In this document: piece after piece, positions 28,294 through 36,106 of the stretch | How the letters are laid out: the number at the start of each line of letters is the position of its first letter | Position numbering within the stretch: position 1 is the stretch's first letter | From: Coprococcus sp. | GTDB taxonomy: Bacteria > Bacillota > Clostridia > Lachnospirales > Lachnospiraceae | Direction: 5' to 3' | Length of the DNA stretch: 64,000 nt | Assembly: GCA_017935345.1 (NCBI GenBank) | Contig: JAGBHU010000044.1 | Coordinates: 248,001-312,000, forward strand | Program-made: the position numbers and the translations under genes | Notes under the pieces: generated by a model | Seen by the model: only the letters and a program-made list of their open reading frames with translations | Told to the model about the DNA's origin: nothing | Databases searched by the model: none

Positions 28294-28341
28294 GCCCCCA
28301 TGTTGTATATATTGTTTGAAGGATATATACAACATGGGGGC
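28294..28341. repeat. Perfect 19-bp inverted repeat in the cdsA-dxr gap
   Basis: Arms 28294-28312 and 28323-28341 are exact reverse complements around a 10-base loop, with GCCCCC/GGGGGC at the base and TATATAT near the loop. No T-run follows on the minus strand, so it is not a classical terminator. It could act as an RNA processing or stability element between cdsA and dxr. Confidence 0.8.
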
Positions 28342-28350
28342 ATCCTCTTT

Positions 28351-29151
28351 CTAAAGCAAATAAACGATCAGATAATATACAATCGGTGCCGTGAATATTA
28401 TACTGTCAAATCTATCCAATATACCGCCATGTCCCGGTATAAGCTTTCCGTAATCCTTAATATCATTATTTCTCTTGATTGCCGATGCTGCAAGGTCTCC
28501 TATAACGGCAGGTATGGCAGCTACCGCCCCGATAACGGCAAATATCAGCGGCGCCATATGAATATCAGCGACAAAATGCTGATATATCATTCCGAATATT
28601 GCACCCAGAATACCGGAACCTGCTATGCCGCCAACAAGTCCCTCTATACTCTTTTTAGGACTGAGCTTTGGTGACATCTTATGTTTGCCAATCGCTCTTC
28701 CTACCAGATATGCACATGTATCATTTCCCCATGAGCTTACAAATATAAGAAGAACAAGCACAAGTCCGTTTTTCATATCCCTGATTAAATAAACAAAGGA
28801 AAGCATTACACTTACATAGAAAAATGACATAAATGCCGCCATAATCTTCTTATCGTCATAAGCAGGATAAGTAAGAACATATACTGCAAGAACTGCCAGA
28901 AGATAAAGTACCATAAGTGGCATCAGAAAGCTGCTGTGTCCGGTATATAAGCATACATAATAAAGTATTGTTGCTATATAAGCCACAATACCGATACCCT
29001 TTTTATGAAGCTCATACACACGAAGCAGCTCCATTGTTCCGATGAAAGAAACACCACACATTACAAAGCATGTTACTGCTCCGCCAAAATAAAGTGTTAT
29101 TGCAGCTATGATAACAAGAAAAACCGCACTAATCGCTCTTTGTTTAAACAT
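28351..29151 (-). CDS. cdsA: Phosphatidate cytidylyltransferase
   Basis: Integral membrane enzyme that makes CDP-diacylglycerol for phospholipid synthesis. The 266 residues have about seven to eight hydrophobic segments. The C-terminal signature KRNNDIKDYGKLIPGHGGIL followed by DRFDSIIFTAP is diagnostic. KLSPKKSIEGLVGG also fits the family. It follows uppS by four bases. A hairpin separates it from dxr. Confidence 0.97.
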   Translation of the reverse strand: MFKQRAISAVFLVIIAAITLYFGGAVTCFVMCGVSFIGTMELLRVYELHKKGIGIVAYIATILYYVCLYTGHSSFLMPLMVLYLLAVLAVYVLTYPAYDDKKIMAAFMSFFYVSVMLSFVYLIRDMKNGLVLVLLIFVSSWGNDTCAYLVGRAIGKHKMSPKLSPKKSIEGLVGGIAGSGILGAIFGMIYQHFVADIHMAPLIFAVIGAVAAIPAVIGDLAASAIKRNNDIKDYGKLIPGHGGILDRFDSIIFTAPIVYYLIVYLL

Positions 29152-29155
29152 ACAT

Positions 29156-29884
29156 CTACCTCACACCACCAAAGCGGCGTTCTCTTTTATTATAATATCT
29201 TACGGCATCTACCAAAGCATCCATATCAAAATCAGGCCAAAGTATATCCGTAAAATAAAATTCCGAATATGCTATCTGCCAAGGCAGAAAATTTGACGTT
29301 CTAAACTCCCCGCTTGTTCTGATTAACAAATCAGGGTCAGGCAGTTCTCTTGTATCCAGCCTTTTACTAATAAGCTCTTCCGTAATATCCTCAATATCAA
29401 GCTCATTATTTTTATAGTTCTCCGCAATACTTCTTACCGCTCTCGTCAATTCATCTCTTCCGCCATAATTGATTGCAACACTAAACTGAAGTCCCGTATT
29501 TTTCGCTGTCTCCTTCTCCAGATTATTTATCTTTTCGATAATATCCTCCGGAAGCCCGTCTCTTTTTCCAATAATACGGACTCTCATATTCTCTCTGTTT
29601 GAACGTTCTATACTGTCTACCAGATATTTTCGAAATATATTCATAATACCCGTTACTTCTTCAACAGAACGTTTCCAGTTTTCAGTTGAAAATGCATAAA
29701 CCGTCAAATATTTGATTCCCAATTCATCCGCATTTTCACAAGCTCTTTCTATCGCTTTTGCTCCCTCTGCATGACCGAAATTCCGTGGCATCAAACGCTT
29801 TTTTGCCCATCTTCCGTTTCCATCCATAATGATGGCAACATGCTCCGGTATATTCAAAAGCTCACCGTTTATTTCACGTTCCAT
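29156..29884 (-). CDS. uppS: Isoprenyl (undecaprenyl) diphosphate synthase
   Basis: Cis-prenyltransferase that builds the C55 lipid carrier for wall synthesis from isopentenyl diphosphate. The 242 residues contain HVAIIMDGNGRWAKKR (catalytic Asp), GHAEGAKAIERAC, YAFSTENWKRS, NYGGRDEL and the C-terminal PDLLIRTSGEFRTSNFLPWQ ... SEFYF. It lies between frr and cdsA with short gaps, linking ribosome recycling and lipid genes in the usual Gram-positive order. Confidence 0.98.
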   Translation of the reverse strand: MEREINGELLNIPEHVAIIMDGNGRWAKKRLMPRNFGHAEGAKAIERACENADELGIKYLTVYAFSTENWKRSVEEVTGIMNIFRKYLVDSIERSNRENMRVRIIGKRDGLPEDIIEKINNLEKETAKNTGLQFSVAINYGGRDELTRAVRSIAENYKNNELDIEDITEELISKRLDTRELPDPDLLIRTSGEFRTSNFLPWQIAYSEFYFTDILWPDFDMDALVDAVRYYNKRERRFGGVR

Positions 29885-29896
29885 AATATCTCCAGA

Positions 29897-30442
29897 CTAT
29901 ACCGTCATAATCTCTGCAGACTTTGAATCCACTGCCTTATCCACAAGATTTACATATTTGTCAGTAAGCTTCTGGATTTTATCCTCATAATCCTTCTGCT
30001 CATCCTCTGACATTTCTCCGCCTTTCAACTGCTTCTTAATGTTATCGTTTGCATCACGTCTGATATTCCTGATGGCAACCTTTGCACTTTCGCCCTTTTT
30101 CTTAATATCCTTTACAAGCTCTTTTCTTCTTTCCTCTGTCAGCTCAGGGAAATTCAAAATAACATTCTTTCCGTCATTATTCGGGGTAACACCAAGGTCG
30201 GAATTAAGGATTGCTTTTTCTATAGCCTTCACAAGAGATGCCTCCCAAGGAGAAATCATCAGCGTTCTGGCCTCCGGTACAGTAATATTTGCAAGCTGCT
30301 GCATCGGTGTAGGCGTACCATAATACTCTACCTTTATTTTATTGAGAATATTCGGATTGGCTCTGCCCGCTCTGATCGAAGCATACTCTCCTTCGAGATT
30401 ATCAAGTGTTTTCTGCATTTTGTCCTCATACTGTGTTAACAT
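29897..30442 (-). CDS. frr: Ribosome recycling factor
   Basis: Splits the post-termination ribosome together with EF-G. The 181-residue, largely helical protein contains LEGEYASIRAGRANPNILN, VEYYGTPTPMQQLANI, ARTLMISPWE and LTEERRKELVKDIKK, all family hallmarks. It follows pyrH by 87 bases, with AGGAGG before its start. No anomalies. Confidence 0.98.
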   Translation of the reverse strand: MLTQYEDKMQKTLDNLEGEYASIRAGRANPNILNKIKVEYYGTPTPMQQLANITVPEARTLMISPWEASLVKAIEKAILNSDLGVTPNNDGKNVILNFPELTEERRKELVKDIKKKGESAKVAIRNIRRDANDNIKKQLKGGEMSEDEQKDYEDKIQKLTDKYVNLVDKAVDSKSAEIMTV

Positions 30443-30529
30443 ATTATACCTCCTGATTATTGATATATACCGTTTACCTTTTATCTTTGAATTCTTTATT
30501 CACAAGCCTTCTGCTGTTATCAGGCAAAT

Positions 30530-31231
30530 TTATACATTTACATATGTTCCTGTAAATTCACCTGTTAAAGCCTTGACAATACTGTTTTCACCGTTTAGTC
30601 CGAACAGCATCATAGGCATTTTATTTTCCATTGCAAGAACTGCTGAAGCAAGGTCTATAACTCCAAGCTTATTATCCACAATATCACTCATGTTGATGGA
30701 ATCATACTTCTTTGCATTTGGATTTGTTTTAGGGTCGCTGTCATATACGCCGTCTATCGCCTTTGCAGATAAAATGACATCCGCCTCACATTCGATAGCC
30801 ATAAGAACAGTTGCCATATCCGTTGAAAAATATGGATGACCTATGCCGCCGGCAAAGAATACAACCTCACCGTTTTTCATATATTCAATCGCTTTATCCT
30901 TATTAAAAAGCTCTGTCATATTGCCACATACAAACGGTGTCATGATATGTGTTTTTATTCCGCAGGTTCTGAAACAATCAGCCGTATAGATACAGTTCAT
31001 AACCGTCGCAAGCATACCGATGGAATCCGCTTTCACACGGTCCATATTTTCAGATGTACGTCCACGCCAAAAATTTCCACCGCCAATGACAACACATAGC
31101 TCAATTCCCTTATCAACAATCTGTTTAACCTGATTCGAAACGTCCTTTACTGTTTTTTCATCAAAGCCCTGCTTCTTATCTCCTGCAAGAGCTTCACCAC
31201 TCATCTTTAAAAGTACTCTTTTCGTTTCCAT
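30530..31231 (-). CDS. pyrH: UMP kinase
   Basis: Phosphorylates UMP to UDP; an amino-acid-kinase-fold hexamer regulated by UTP and GTP in homologs. The 233 residues begin METKRVLLKMSGEALAGDK and continue with VVIGGGNFWRGR, ADSIGMLATVMN, FFAGGIGHPYFSTDMA and DGVYDSDPKTNPNA. It is the first gene of the pyrH-frr-uppS-cdsA-dxr-rseP-ispG-polC series and has its own promoter upstream. Confidence 0.98.
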   Translation of the reverse strand: METKRVLLKMSGEALAGDKKQGFDEKTVKDVSNQVKQIVDKGIELCVVIGGGNFWRGRTSENMDRVKADSIGMLATVMNCIYTADCFRTCGIKTHIMTPFVCGNMTELFNKDKAIEYMKNGEVVFFAGGIGHPYFSTDMATVLMAIECEADVILSAKAIDGVYDSDPKTNPNAKKYDSINMSDIVDNKLGVIDLASAVLAMENKMPMMLFGLNGENSIVKALTGEFTGTYVNV

Positions 31232-31285
31232 TTTGATACCTCATAAATATTGGGAAACAAAATGCTCCCTAAATTTTTCCTAGAT

Positions 31286-31314
31286 AGTATATCACAATAT
31301 ACCGCTATTTTAAA
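31286..31314 (-). promoter_or_regulatory. Candidate promoter of the pyrH-frr operon
   Basis: On the minus strand TTTAAA (31309-31314), a 17-base spacer and TATACT (31286-31291) preceded by TGA, an extended -10. The leader would be about 45 bases. Confidence 0.55.
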
Positions 31315-31325
31315 CTGAAATTTAC

Positions 31326-31371
31326 AAAAACGACTATATAAAATGATAAGTCATTCCATATAGTCGTTTTT
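31326..31371 (-). terminator. Intrinsic terminator after the LCP gene
   Basis: AAAAACGACTATAT pairs with ATATAGTCGTTTTT across an AT-rich loop. On the minus strand it ends in a T-run and lies five bases after the LCP stop codon; being symmetric it may act in both directions. Confidence 0.8.
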
Positions 31372-31375
31372 ATGA

Positions 31376-32512
31376 TTACTGTACTATTGAGTCAACATCA
31401 TCTTCCACCTGGAAGGTTGTTAAATCCAGTGTGTTATAGGTGCCGCTGTCACTTACAACCTTTGCACTGATATCCTTAACGGTCTGCGTAGGAACATAGT
31501 CCATATCGTCATAGAGGAATCTGTGAAGTGCTATCACATTTGTCTCAAGGTCTGCCGCAACAATAACACTGCCCTTTCCTTCAAGTGTAGGTGATGTATA
31601 AGTAAACGGAAAACCTGTGGTAGTTGCAATCTCGTAATCAAAACAATCCTTTGCGAGTTCAATAATTTCGTCTTTTGAAAGACTTGATGAAATATCACCA
31701 ACAACCACATCGATACAATCCATCAGTTTTGAAAGTCCTGCACTCTTGGCTGCTTCAATCATCTTCTGAATAACAAGTCTTTGTCTCCAGGTTCTTGTTA
31801 TATCGCCTTGGTCTGTACTTCTGATACGCGCATAAGCTGTTGCCTGTACACCATCTAAATGAACAACACCCGTTTCATATACATAGTTGGACTGAATACC
31901 GTTTATTCTCATCTGTTCATCGATACACTGGTTCAGTTTGTCAAGCTCACTGGATTTAAGCTCTATATCAAGACCACCCAATGCATCGATTGCTTCCGTC
32001 AGGGCAGTAAAGTTTACTGACACATACTCTGAAATATTCAAATCCAGATTTTTATTCAGCATGTTTACAGCTCCCTGCGGTCCGCCATATGCATATGCAT
32101 GTGTTGCCTTTTCATATGACTGATAATCATTTACAAGCTCAAGATAGGTATCTCTATAGATTGAAACAAGTTTTACCTGCTTGGTATCATTATTAATACA
32201 GCAAAGAATAATCGTATCGGAACGTACGCCTTCTTCCTCCATATCCGCACTTCTTGTATCAATACCAAACAGCGCTATCGTTTTGTATCCCTCCGTCATT
32301 TTCTTAACGGTTGCTTCGTCTATCTCGTTATTTACAATCGTTTCATCCAATTCCTTATGTTCTATCATACCAATGCGACTGCTTATATATTCATTTACAA
32401 ATAAAACCACAATGATAATAATGACTATGATTTCAATTACAAATGCAATCAGCCACCATCTGTTTTTATGCTTCTTCGCACCTTTTTTATCTATATCATC
32501 CTGCCTGCTCAT
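31376..32512 (-). CDS. LytR-CpsA-Psr (LCP) family wall-polymer ligase
   Basis: Membrane-anchored enzyme of the family that transfers teichoic acids or other glycopolymers from lipid carrier to peptidoglycan. The 378 residues have a basic N-terminus, one membrane segment (about 18-43, WWLIAFVIEIIVIIIIVVLF) and an extracellular LCP domain. That domain contains IALFGIDTRSADMEEEGVRS, DTIILCCIN, VSIYRDTYLEL and YARIRSTDQGDITRTWRQR, holding the Arg and Asp residues used for diphosphate and metal binding. It is a single-gene unit ending in a strong terminator. Which polymer it attaches is unknown. Confidence 0.92.
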   Translation of the reverse strand: MSRQDDIDKKGAKKHKNRWWLIAFVIEIIVIIIIVVLFVNEYISSRIGMIEHKELDETIVNNEIDEATVKKMTEGYKTIALFGIDTRSADMEEEGVRSDTIILCCINNDTKQVKLVSIYRDTYLELVNDYQSYEKATHAYAYGGPQGAVNMLNKNLDLNISEYVSVNFTALTEAIDALGGLDIELKSSELDKLNQCIDEQMRINGIQSNYVYETGVVHLDGVQATAYARIRSTDQGDITRTWRQRLVIQKMIEAAKSAGLSKLMDCIDVVVGDISSSLSKDEIIELAKDCFDYEIATTTGFPFTYTSPTLEGKGSVIVAADLETNVIALHRFLYDDMDYVPTQTVKDISAKVVSDSGTYNTLDLTTFQVEDDVDSIVQ

Positions 32513-32622
32513 AACAATCTCCTATTATTCATGAATCTATACACAAATTTACAACACAAACAACGATATTCTACTACAAACCAACACTAAATTCAATTAT
32601 TTTAACAGAAATATCATATTTT

Positions 32623-33438
32623 TTATAAATCGTTCAGAATAAACCTGTCAATAACCGGAACAAGTCCATCCTCATCATTGCTTAATGTGATATAGTCAGC
32701 ATTATCTTTAACGACCTGCTGGGCATTTGCCATGGCAACACCTACTCCTGCATATTGTATCATGGTCAGGTCATTATATCCGTCTCCGCAGGCAATCAAA
32801 TCCGCTACATCCATCCCCAGAATACCAAGTAACTTTTCAAGTGATGTCGCCTTATGTACATCAGGCGGCATAATTTCTACAAAAAACGGTTCTGAACGGA
32901 ATATATTTACCTTATTGCCATATAGCCGCTTAAGCTCTTCTTCCACAGCGGCAGCCTTCTTGTCCTCTGCGGTCAATAAACACTTGTTAAGCGGAAAATC
33001 TATATACGCTCTGAAATCAGGAATCTGTCTGATTTCCATATGATTCAGTCTTGCTTCCATATCCATATAGTCATCTATCCGTGTACCGGTTATCACAACA
33101 TCCCCCTCGTAGGTAACCATACCGATATCCATTTTCAGTGCATAATCATATATTTTTTTAGCAGTCTGATTATCAATATTTGCCTGATAAACAACTTCGC
33201 CGGTCTGATAATGAACGATACGTCCCCCGTTAAAAGCCAGTACATATCCGCCATATTTATCAAGCTGCAATAAATCCGCAATCTTTCTTATTCCGGGAAG
33301 CGGCCTTCCCGATGCAATTGCAACGATATGTCCGTGCTCCTGTATTTCCATTAATTTATCCAATGTTTTCTGCGATATTTCTTTTCTTGAATTTGTAAGC
33401 GTTCCGTCAATATCTAGCGCAAGTATTTTCTTCTTCAT
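32623..33438 (-). CDS. Cof-type HAD-IIB family phosphatase
   Basis: A 271-residue haloacid-dehalogenase phosphatase. Motif I is LALDIDGTLTNSRKE with the nucleophilic Asp, motif II is IASGRPLPGI, and the C-terminal motif is IACGDGYNDLTMI, with the IIB cap between. Such enzymes dephosphorylate sugar phosphates or nucleotides and are often promiscuous; substrate cannot be read from sequence. It has its own promoter and no operon partner. Confidence 0.9.
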   Translation of the reverse strand: MKKKILALDIDGTLTNSRKEISQKTLDKLMEIQEHGHIVAIASGRPLPGIRKIADLLQLDKYGGYVLAFNGGRIVHYQTGEVVYQANIDNQTAKKIYDYALKMDIGMVTYEGDVVITGTRIDDYMDMEARLNHMEIRQIPDFRAYIDFPLNKCLLTAEDKKAAAVEEELKRLYGNKVNIFRSEPFFVEIMPPDVHKATSLEKLLGILGMDVADLIACGDGYNDLTMIQYAGVGVAMANAQQVVKDNADYITLSNDEDGLVPVIDRFILNDL

Positions 33439-33466
33439 CCTTAGAACCTCTCTAAATTTATCTATG

Positions 33467-33505
33467 CACGCATCATTATGCTTCTGCTATGCATATTGAT
33501 GCGTG
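33467..33505. repeat. Imperfect 15-bp inverted repeat between the HAD gene and the RlmH paralog
   Basis: CACGCATCATTATGC (33467-33481) and GCATATTGATGCGTG (33491-33505) are reverse complements except for one base, with a nine-base loop. It lies in the leader of the HAD gene transcript, just downstream of that gene's -10. It may be an operator or an RNA hairpin. Confidence 0.6.
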
Positions 33506-33514
33506 AACTGTTAC

Positions 33515-33543
33515 AATATAAACTAAAAAAATGCATTTGTCCA
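33515..33543 (-). promoter_or_regulatory. Sigma-A promoter of the HAD phosphatase gene
   Basis: On the minus strand TGGACA (33538-33543), a 17-base spacer and TATATT (33515-33520). Confidence 0.6.
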
Positions 33544-33564
33544 TAGCTATCAATACCACTTGTG

Positions 33565-33573
33565 TGATATGAT
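33565..33573 (+). promoter_or_regulatory. Candidate extended -10 promoter of the RlmH paralog
   Basis: TGATATGAT (TG one base before TATGAT) lies about 27 bases before the ATG. No good -35 is seen at 16-18 bases. Confidence 0.3.
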
Positions 33574-33600
33574 AGTTCAAAAGGGAAAAAGGACAATGCC

Positions 33601-34011
33601 ATGGAAATTAATATTTATATCAATTGTAAAAAAACCGATTCTAAAATAAAATCAGCAATCGATGAATATAGAAAAAGATTATCACCCTATTGCCATTTGA
33701 ATTTATTATGCTCAAAAAAGGCACCGTCATTCAGTCCACAAAAAAATACATATCATTCCGTAATCACTTCCGCTGACAGGAATGCAGAAACCATATCTTC
33801 TGAAGAATACGCTGCTTTGCTGAATCATATGATGGCAAACGGCATATCAAAAATCTGTTATTACATTGGCTATGCTTCCGAATATCCTGCCGATATGAAC
33901 TTTTTTTCCATAACAGTACCACAAATGTCCTCACAGCTTACAGCGGTAGCACTGAGCGAACAATTATACAGGGCATATACAATCAACAATCATATTACAT
34001 ATCACAAATAA
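33601..34011 (+). CDS. RlmH-family SPOUT protein lacking the SAM-binding loop (paralog of adjacent RlmH)
   Basis: A 136-residue protein aligning end to end with RlmH, the 23S rRNA pseudouridine-1915 N3-methyltransferase. DEYRKRLSPY (21-30) matches the family N-terminal helix. TISSEEYAALLNHMMANGIS matches the central helix. The last 18 residues, with EQLYRAYTINN (120-130) and final YHK, match the conserved RlmH tail. The glycine loop normally reading VIGGSxG is replaced by YIGYASEY (88-95) and the TxPHQ segment by TVPQMSSQ, so SAM binding is unlikely. It has a Shine-Dalgarno (AAAAAGGA) and overlaps the 3' end of the intact-loop rlmH by 17 bases, convergently. A role as partner subunit is inferred; a decaying pseudogene-like paralog is the alternative. 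Confidence 0.75.
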   Translation: MEINIYINCKKTDSKIKSAIDEYRKRLSPYCHLNLLCSKKAPSFSPQKNTYHSVITSADRNAETISSEEYAALLNHMMANGISKICYYIGYASEYPADMNFFSITVPQMSSQLTAVALSEQLYRAYTINNHITYHK

Positions 34012-34450
34012 GCTTTATCTGCTCTGCCAGCATAACGCGCATAAGCTGGTGGGGATATGTCATTCTTGAAAAACTAAGCTTATAATCTGCCCGTTTGACA
34101 CATCTGTCATCAAGTCCGAGTGAACCGCCTATTACAAATGTCACTTCTTTGCAGCCTTTGTCGGAAGCTTTATGAATGATATGCCGCAGCGTCTTTGTAT
34201 CCGTCTGTTTTCCCTCAATACAAAGAGCAATAACATATTCGTCCTTTCCTATATTTGCAAGCAGTCTTTCTCCTTCGGCTTTTATCAGCTTTGCATAAAT
34301 GGCATCACCTGCACTCCTTGAAATCGGTTCATCAGCCACCTGTCTGATGATTAATTGATTGCCATTACAAAGACTGTTTCCGTATTCCTCTATCAGTTCC
34401 GTATAATAACTTTCTTTTATTTTTCCTACACACGCTATGTTAAATATCAT
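33995..34450 (-). CDS. rlmH: 23S rRNA (pseudouridine1915-N3)-methyltransferase RlmH, C-terminal tail missing
   Basis: SPOUT methyltransferase acting on the assembled 70S ribosome in helix 69. The 151 residues contain VIALCIEGKQTDTKTL, TFVIGGSLGLDD (SAM loop at 108-113) and KLSFSRMTYPHQLMRVMLAEQ. After AEQ the normal ending YRAxxIxxGxPYHK is absent: the protein finishes IKLICDM. None of the three frames downstream supplies the tail, so this is not a simple frameshift. The N-terminal KRL of the usual EEYxKRL motif is also lost. It overlaps the upstream transporter gene by four bases and the plus-strand paralog by 17. In E. coli RlmH the tail contributes to a composite active site at the dimer interface. 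Confidence 0.88.
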   Translation of the reverse strand: MIFNIACVGKIKESYYTELIEEYGNSLCNGNQLIIRQVADEPISRSAGDAIYAKLIKAEGERLLANIGKDEYVIALCIEGKQTDTKTLRHIIHKASDKGCKEVTFVIGGSLGLDDRCVKRADYKLSFSRMTYPHQLMRVMLAEQIKLICDM

Positions 34451-35898
34451 CTCTGACTCTGCCTCATCTGTTCAAATACCTTCTGTTCCTCTTCATCTGT
34501 TTTTTGCGTAAACATACTCAATATAATAATCGCAGCCAGACTAAAGAGAAAGGCAACTAAATCCGCACATACACCGGTAGCCTCGTACATTGTCATATTA
34601 TTGATCATCGGTACAAACTTCCATATAAGATATACCAGCAAACCTGTTTCCATCCCGCGAAGCATACCCGTTTTTGTCGCACCCTTCCACATAAGAGCCA
34701 TAATGCAAGGTGCTGCAAGGGCTCCTGCACATATCCCCCAGCCCACTATGATGACCTCTAATGAATTAAATTCCAAACAACCGGCACAAATGAATACTGC
34801 AATGCCTACCAGAACAATAACCGAAATGTTTATTATCATCTTTACATTATCGGAAAATGTTTTATGAAACGACGGTATCAGTCCACGAACATGCTCGGAT
34901 ACGGTTCTCATTAATGACTCCATGAGAATGATGACCGCCAGCAAATAAATCAGTAATATACCTATCCTTACAGGCTGTGCATATTCTTCACCAGACAATA
35001 ACGATTGATACAGCATATTATAAAAGTCAGATGAATTTCCGATTTCCTCCAGTTTATCAGGATGGATAACCGGTGCCACAAGAAGTGCCACAATACTGGT
35101 ACTTAATATTGCCAAGCCTTCAAATACAACTGCACATATCCCGCTTCTGTCAAGCCTCTTTACATCACGTATATTGATAACCTCTTTATACATAAGCGGC
35201 ATACCGATACAGCCTATTCCTACTGCCAGCATCGAAATAACATCCGTTACCTCCACAAGCTTTCCCTTATAGTATAAAATATTCAGATATCTGCTGGTAT
35301 CTGTAGGGATATTGGATTTTCTGTATAAATCAAGAAGCTCACTTGCATGATAAACCGAAAATACATACACGATGGTTGTAACGGCTACAGTAATAACAGC
35401 CACTAATATGATTGTTTTACAGATTCCTATGATTCCGCTATCCAATAATATGGTGGCAAGAACAAGTACTACCAAAAAAACGAAAAGACATAAATATCGG
35501 TTAATGTCTAAAATCTCTGATGTAATTTTAACAACCGTTTTCATTACGGAAACTAAAATGGCACCTAATGCAGCTATCCATATGAATGACGACAGATTTT
35601 TAAGACTTATCGAGCCATACCTTGCCGCAAAAAATTCCGATGCATTATATATCTTCTGATTCGAAAATGCTGCGTAGGAATTCATTCTTTTAGAAAGGAA
35701 CAGCCACATAAAGACATTTCCGGCAAAGAGTCCTATCGATACAATACACTGTCCCGCTCCGAATAAAGCAATATGAACAGGCATCAAAAAAACAGACCAT
35801 AGTATGATATCATTTGCTGATACCTGACCGGCTGTTACGATACCTCTTACATGATTTTGTTTTTTTTCTAATACTCGTTTTTCACTAAATACTGCCAT
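34447..35898 (-). CDS. Sodium:solute symporter (SSS/PutP-like) family transporter
   Basis: A 483-residue integral membrane protein with about 12-13 hydrophobic segments. The C-terminal part (GWGICAGALAAPCIMALMWK followed by GATKTGMLRGMETG) matches the PutP-type signature region, and the LeuT-fold spacing fits the SSS family. Sequence divergence is high in the N-terminal half, so the substrate is unknown. The start at 35898 (MAVFSEKRVLEKK) has GGTGGA upstream and is preferred to a frame beginning 13 codons earlier. Its last four bases overlap the start of rlmH (ATGA), implying co-transcription of transporter and methyltransferase. Confidence 0.75.
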   Translation of the reverse strand: MAVFSEKRVLEKKQNHVRGIVTAGQVSANDIILWSVFLMPVHIALFGAGQCIVSIGLFAGNVFMWLFLSKRMNSYAAFSNQKIYNASEFFAARYGSISLKNLSSFIWIAALGAILVSVMKTVVKITSEILDINRYLCLFVFLVVLVLATILLDSGIIGICKTIILVAVITVAVTTIVYVFSVYHASELLDLYRKSNIPTDTSRYLNILYYKGKLVEVTDVISMLAVGIGCIGMPLMYKEVINIRDVKRLDRSGICAVVFEGLAILSTSIVALLVAPVIHPDKLEEIGNSSDFYNMLYQSLLSGEEYAQPVRIGILLIYLLAVIILMESLMRTVSEHVRGLIPSFHKTFSDNVKMIINISVIVLVGIAVFICAGCLEFNSLEVIIVGWGICAGALAAPCIMALMWKGATKTGMLRGMETGLLVYLIWKFVPMINNMTMYEATGVCADLVAFLFSLAAIIILSMFTQKTDEEEQKVFEQMRQSQR

Positions 35899-36007
35899 AC
35901 TTCCACCACGCTTTTCAAATTTACACAATCTTATCACATTTTCAATAATACTTCTACTGATTGATACACGATTATATGTGTATTTTTTTGAGATATAATG
36001 TCAAAAT

Positions 36008-36039
36008 TGATAGAACTAATTATATTTGTATGCTATAAT
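36008..36039 (+). promoter_or_regulatory. Candidate extended -10 promoter of the Na/Pi transporter
   Basis: TGCTATAAT (36031-36039) is an extended -10 about 70 bases before the TTG start. TTGATA (36008-36013) lies 20 bases upstream, slightly far for a -35. Confidence 0.4.
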
Positions 36040-36106
36040 CTCTGTTGATGAAATATTTTACATAAATTTTATATTAATTTTACTTTCAATTCAGGAGGAT
36101 TTTACC

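Noticed and set aside
28267..28335. N-terminal extension of dxr
   Set aside because: These 23 codons translate the perfect hairpin; a good ribosome site precedes the ATG at 28266, where the Rossmann motif begins.
33601..34011. The RlmH-like plus-strand frame as a chance antisense ORF
   Set aside because: It aligns with RlmH over its whole length, including the diagnostic tail, has a ribosome site, and overlaps rlmH by only 17 bases, so it is not a shadow.
33995..34450. Frameshift explanation for the missing RlmH tail
   Set aside because: None of the three minus-strand frames after AEQ encodes YRA or YHK; stops follow within a few codons in each.
36026..36106. Extended N-terminus of the Na/Pi transporter
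   Set aside because: No ribosome site before 36026, and the promoter -10 lies inside this stretch; AGGAGG before TTG 36107 is convincing.
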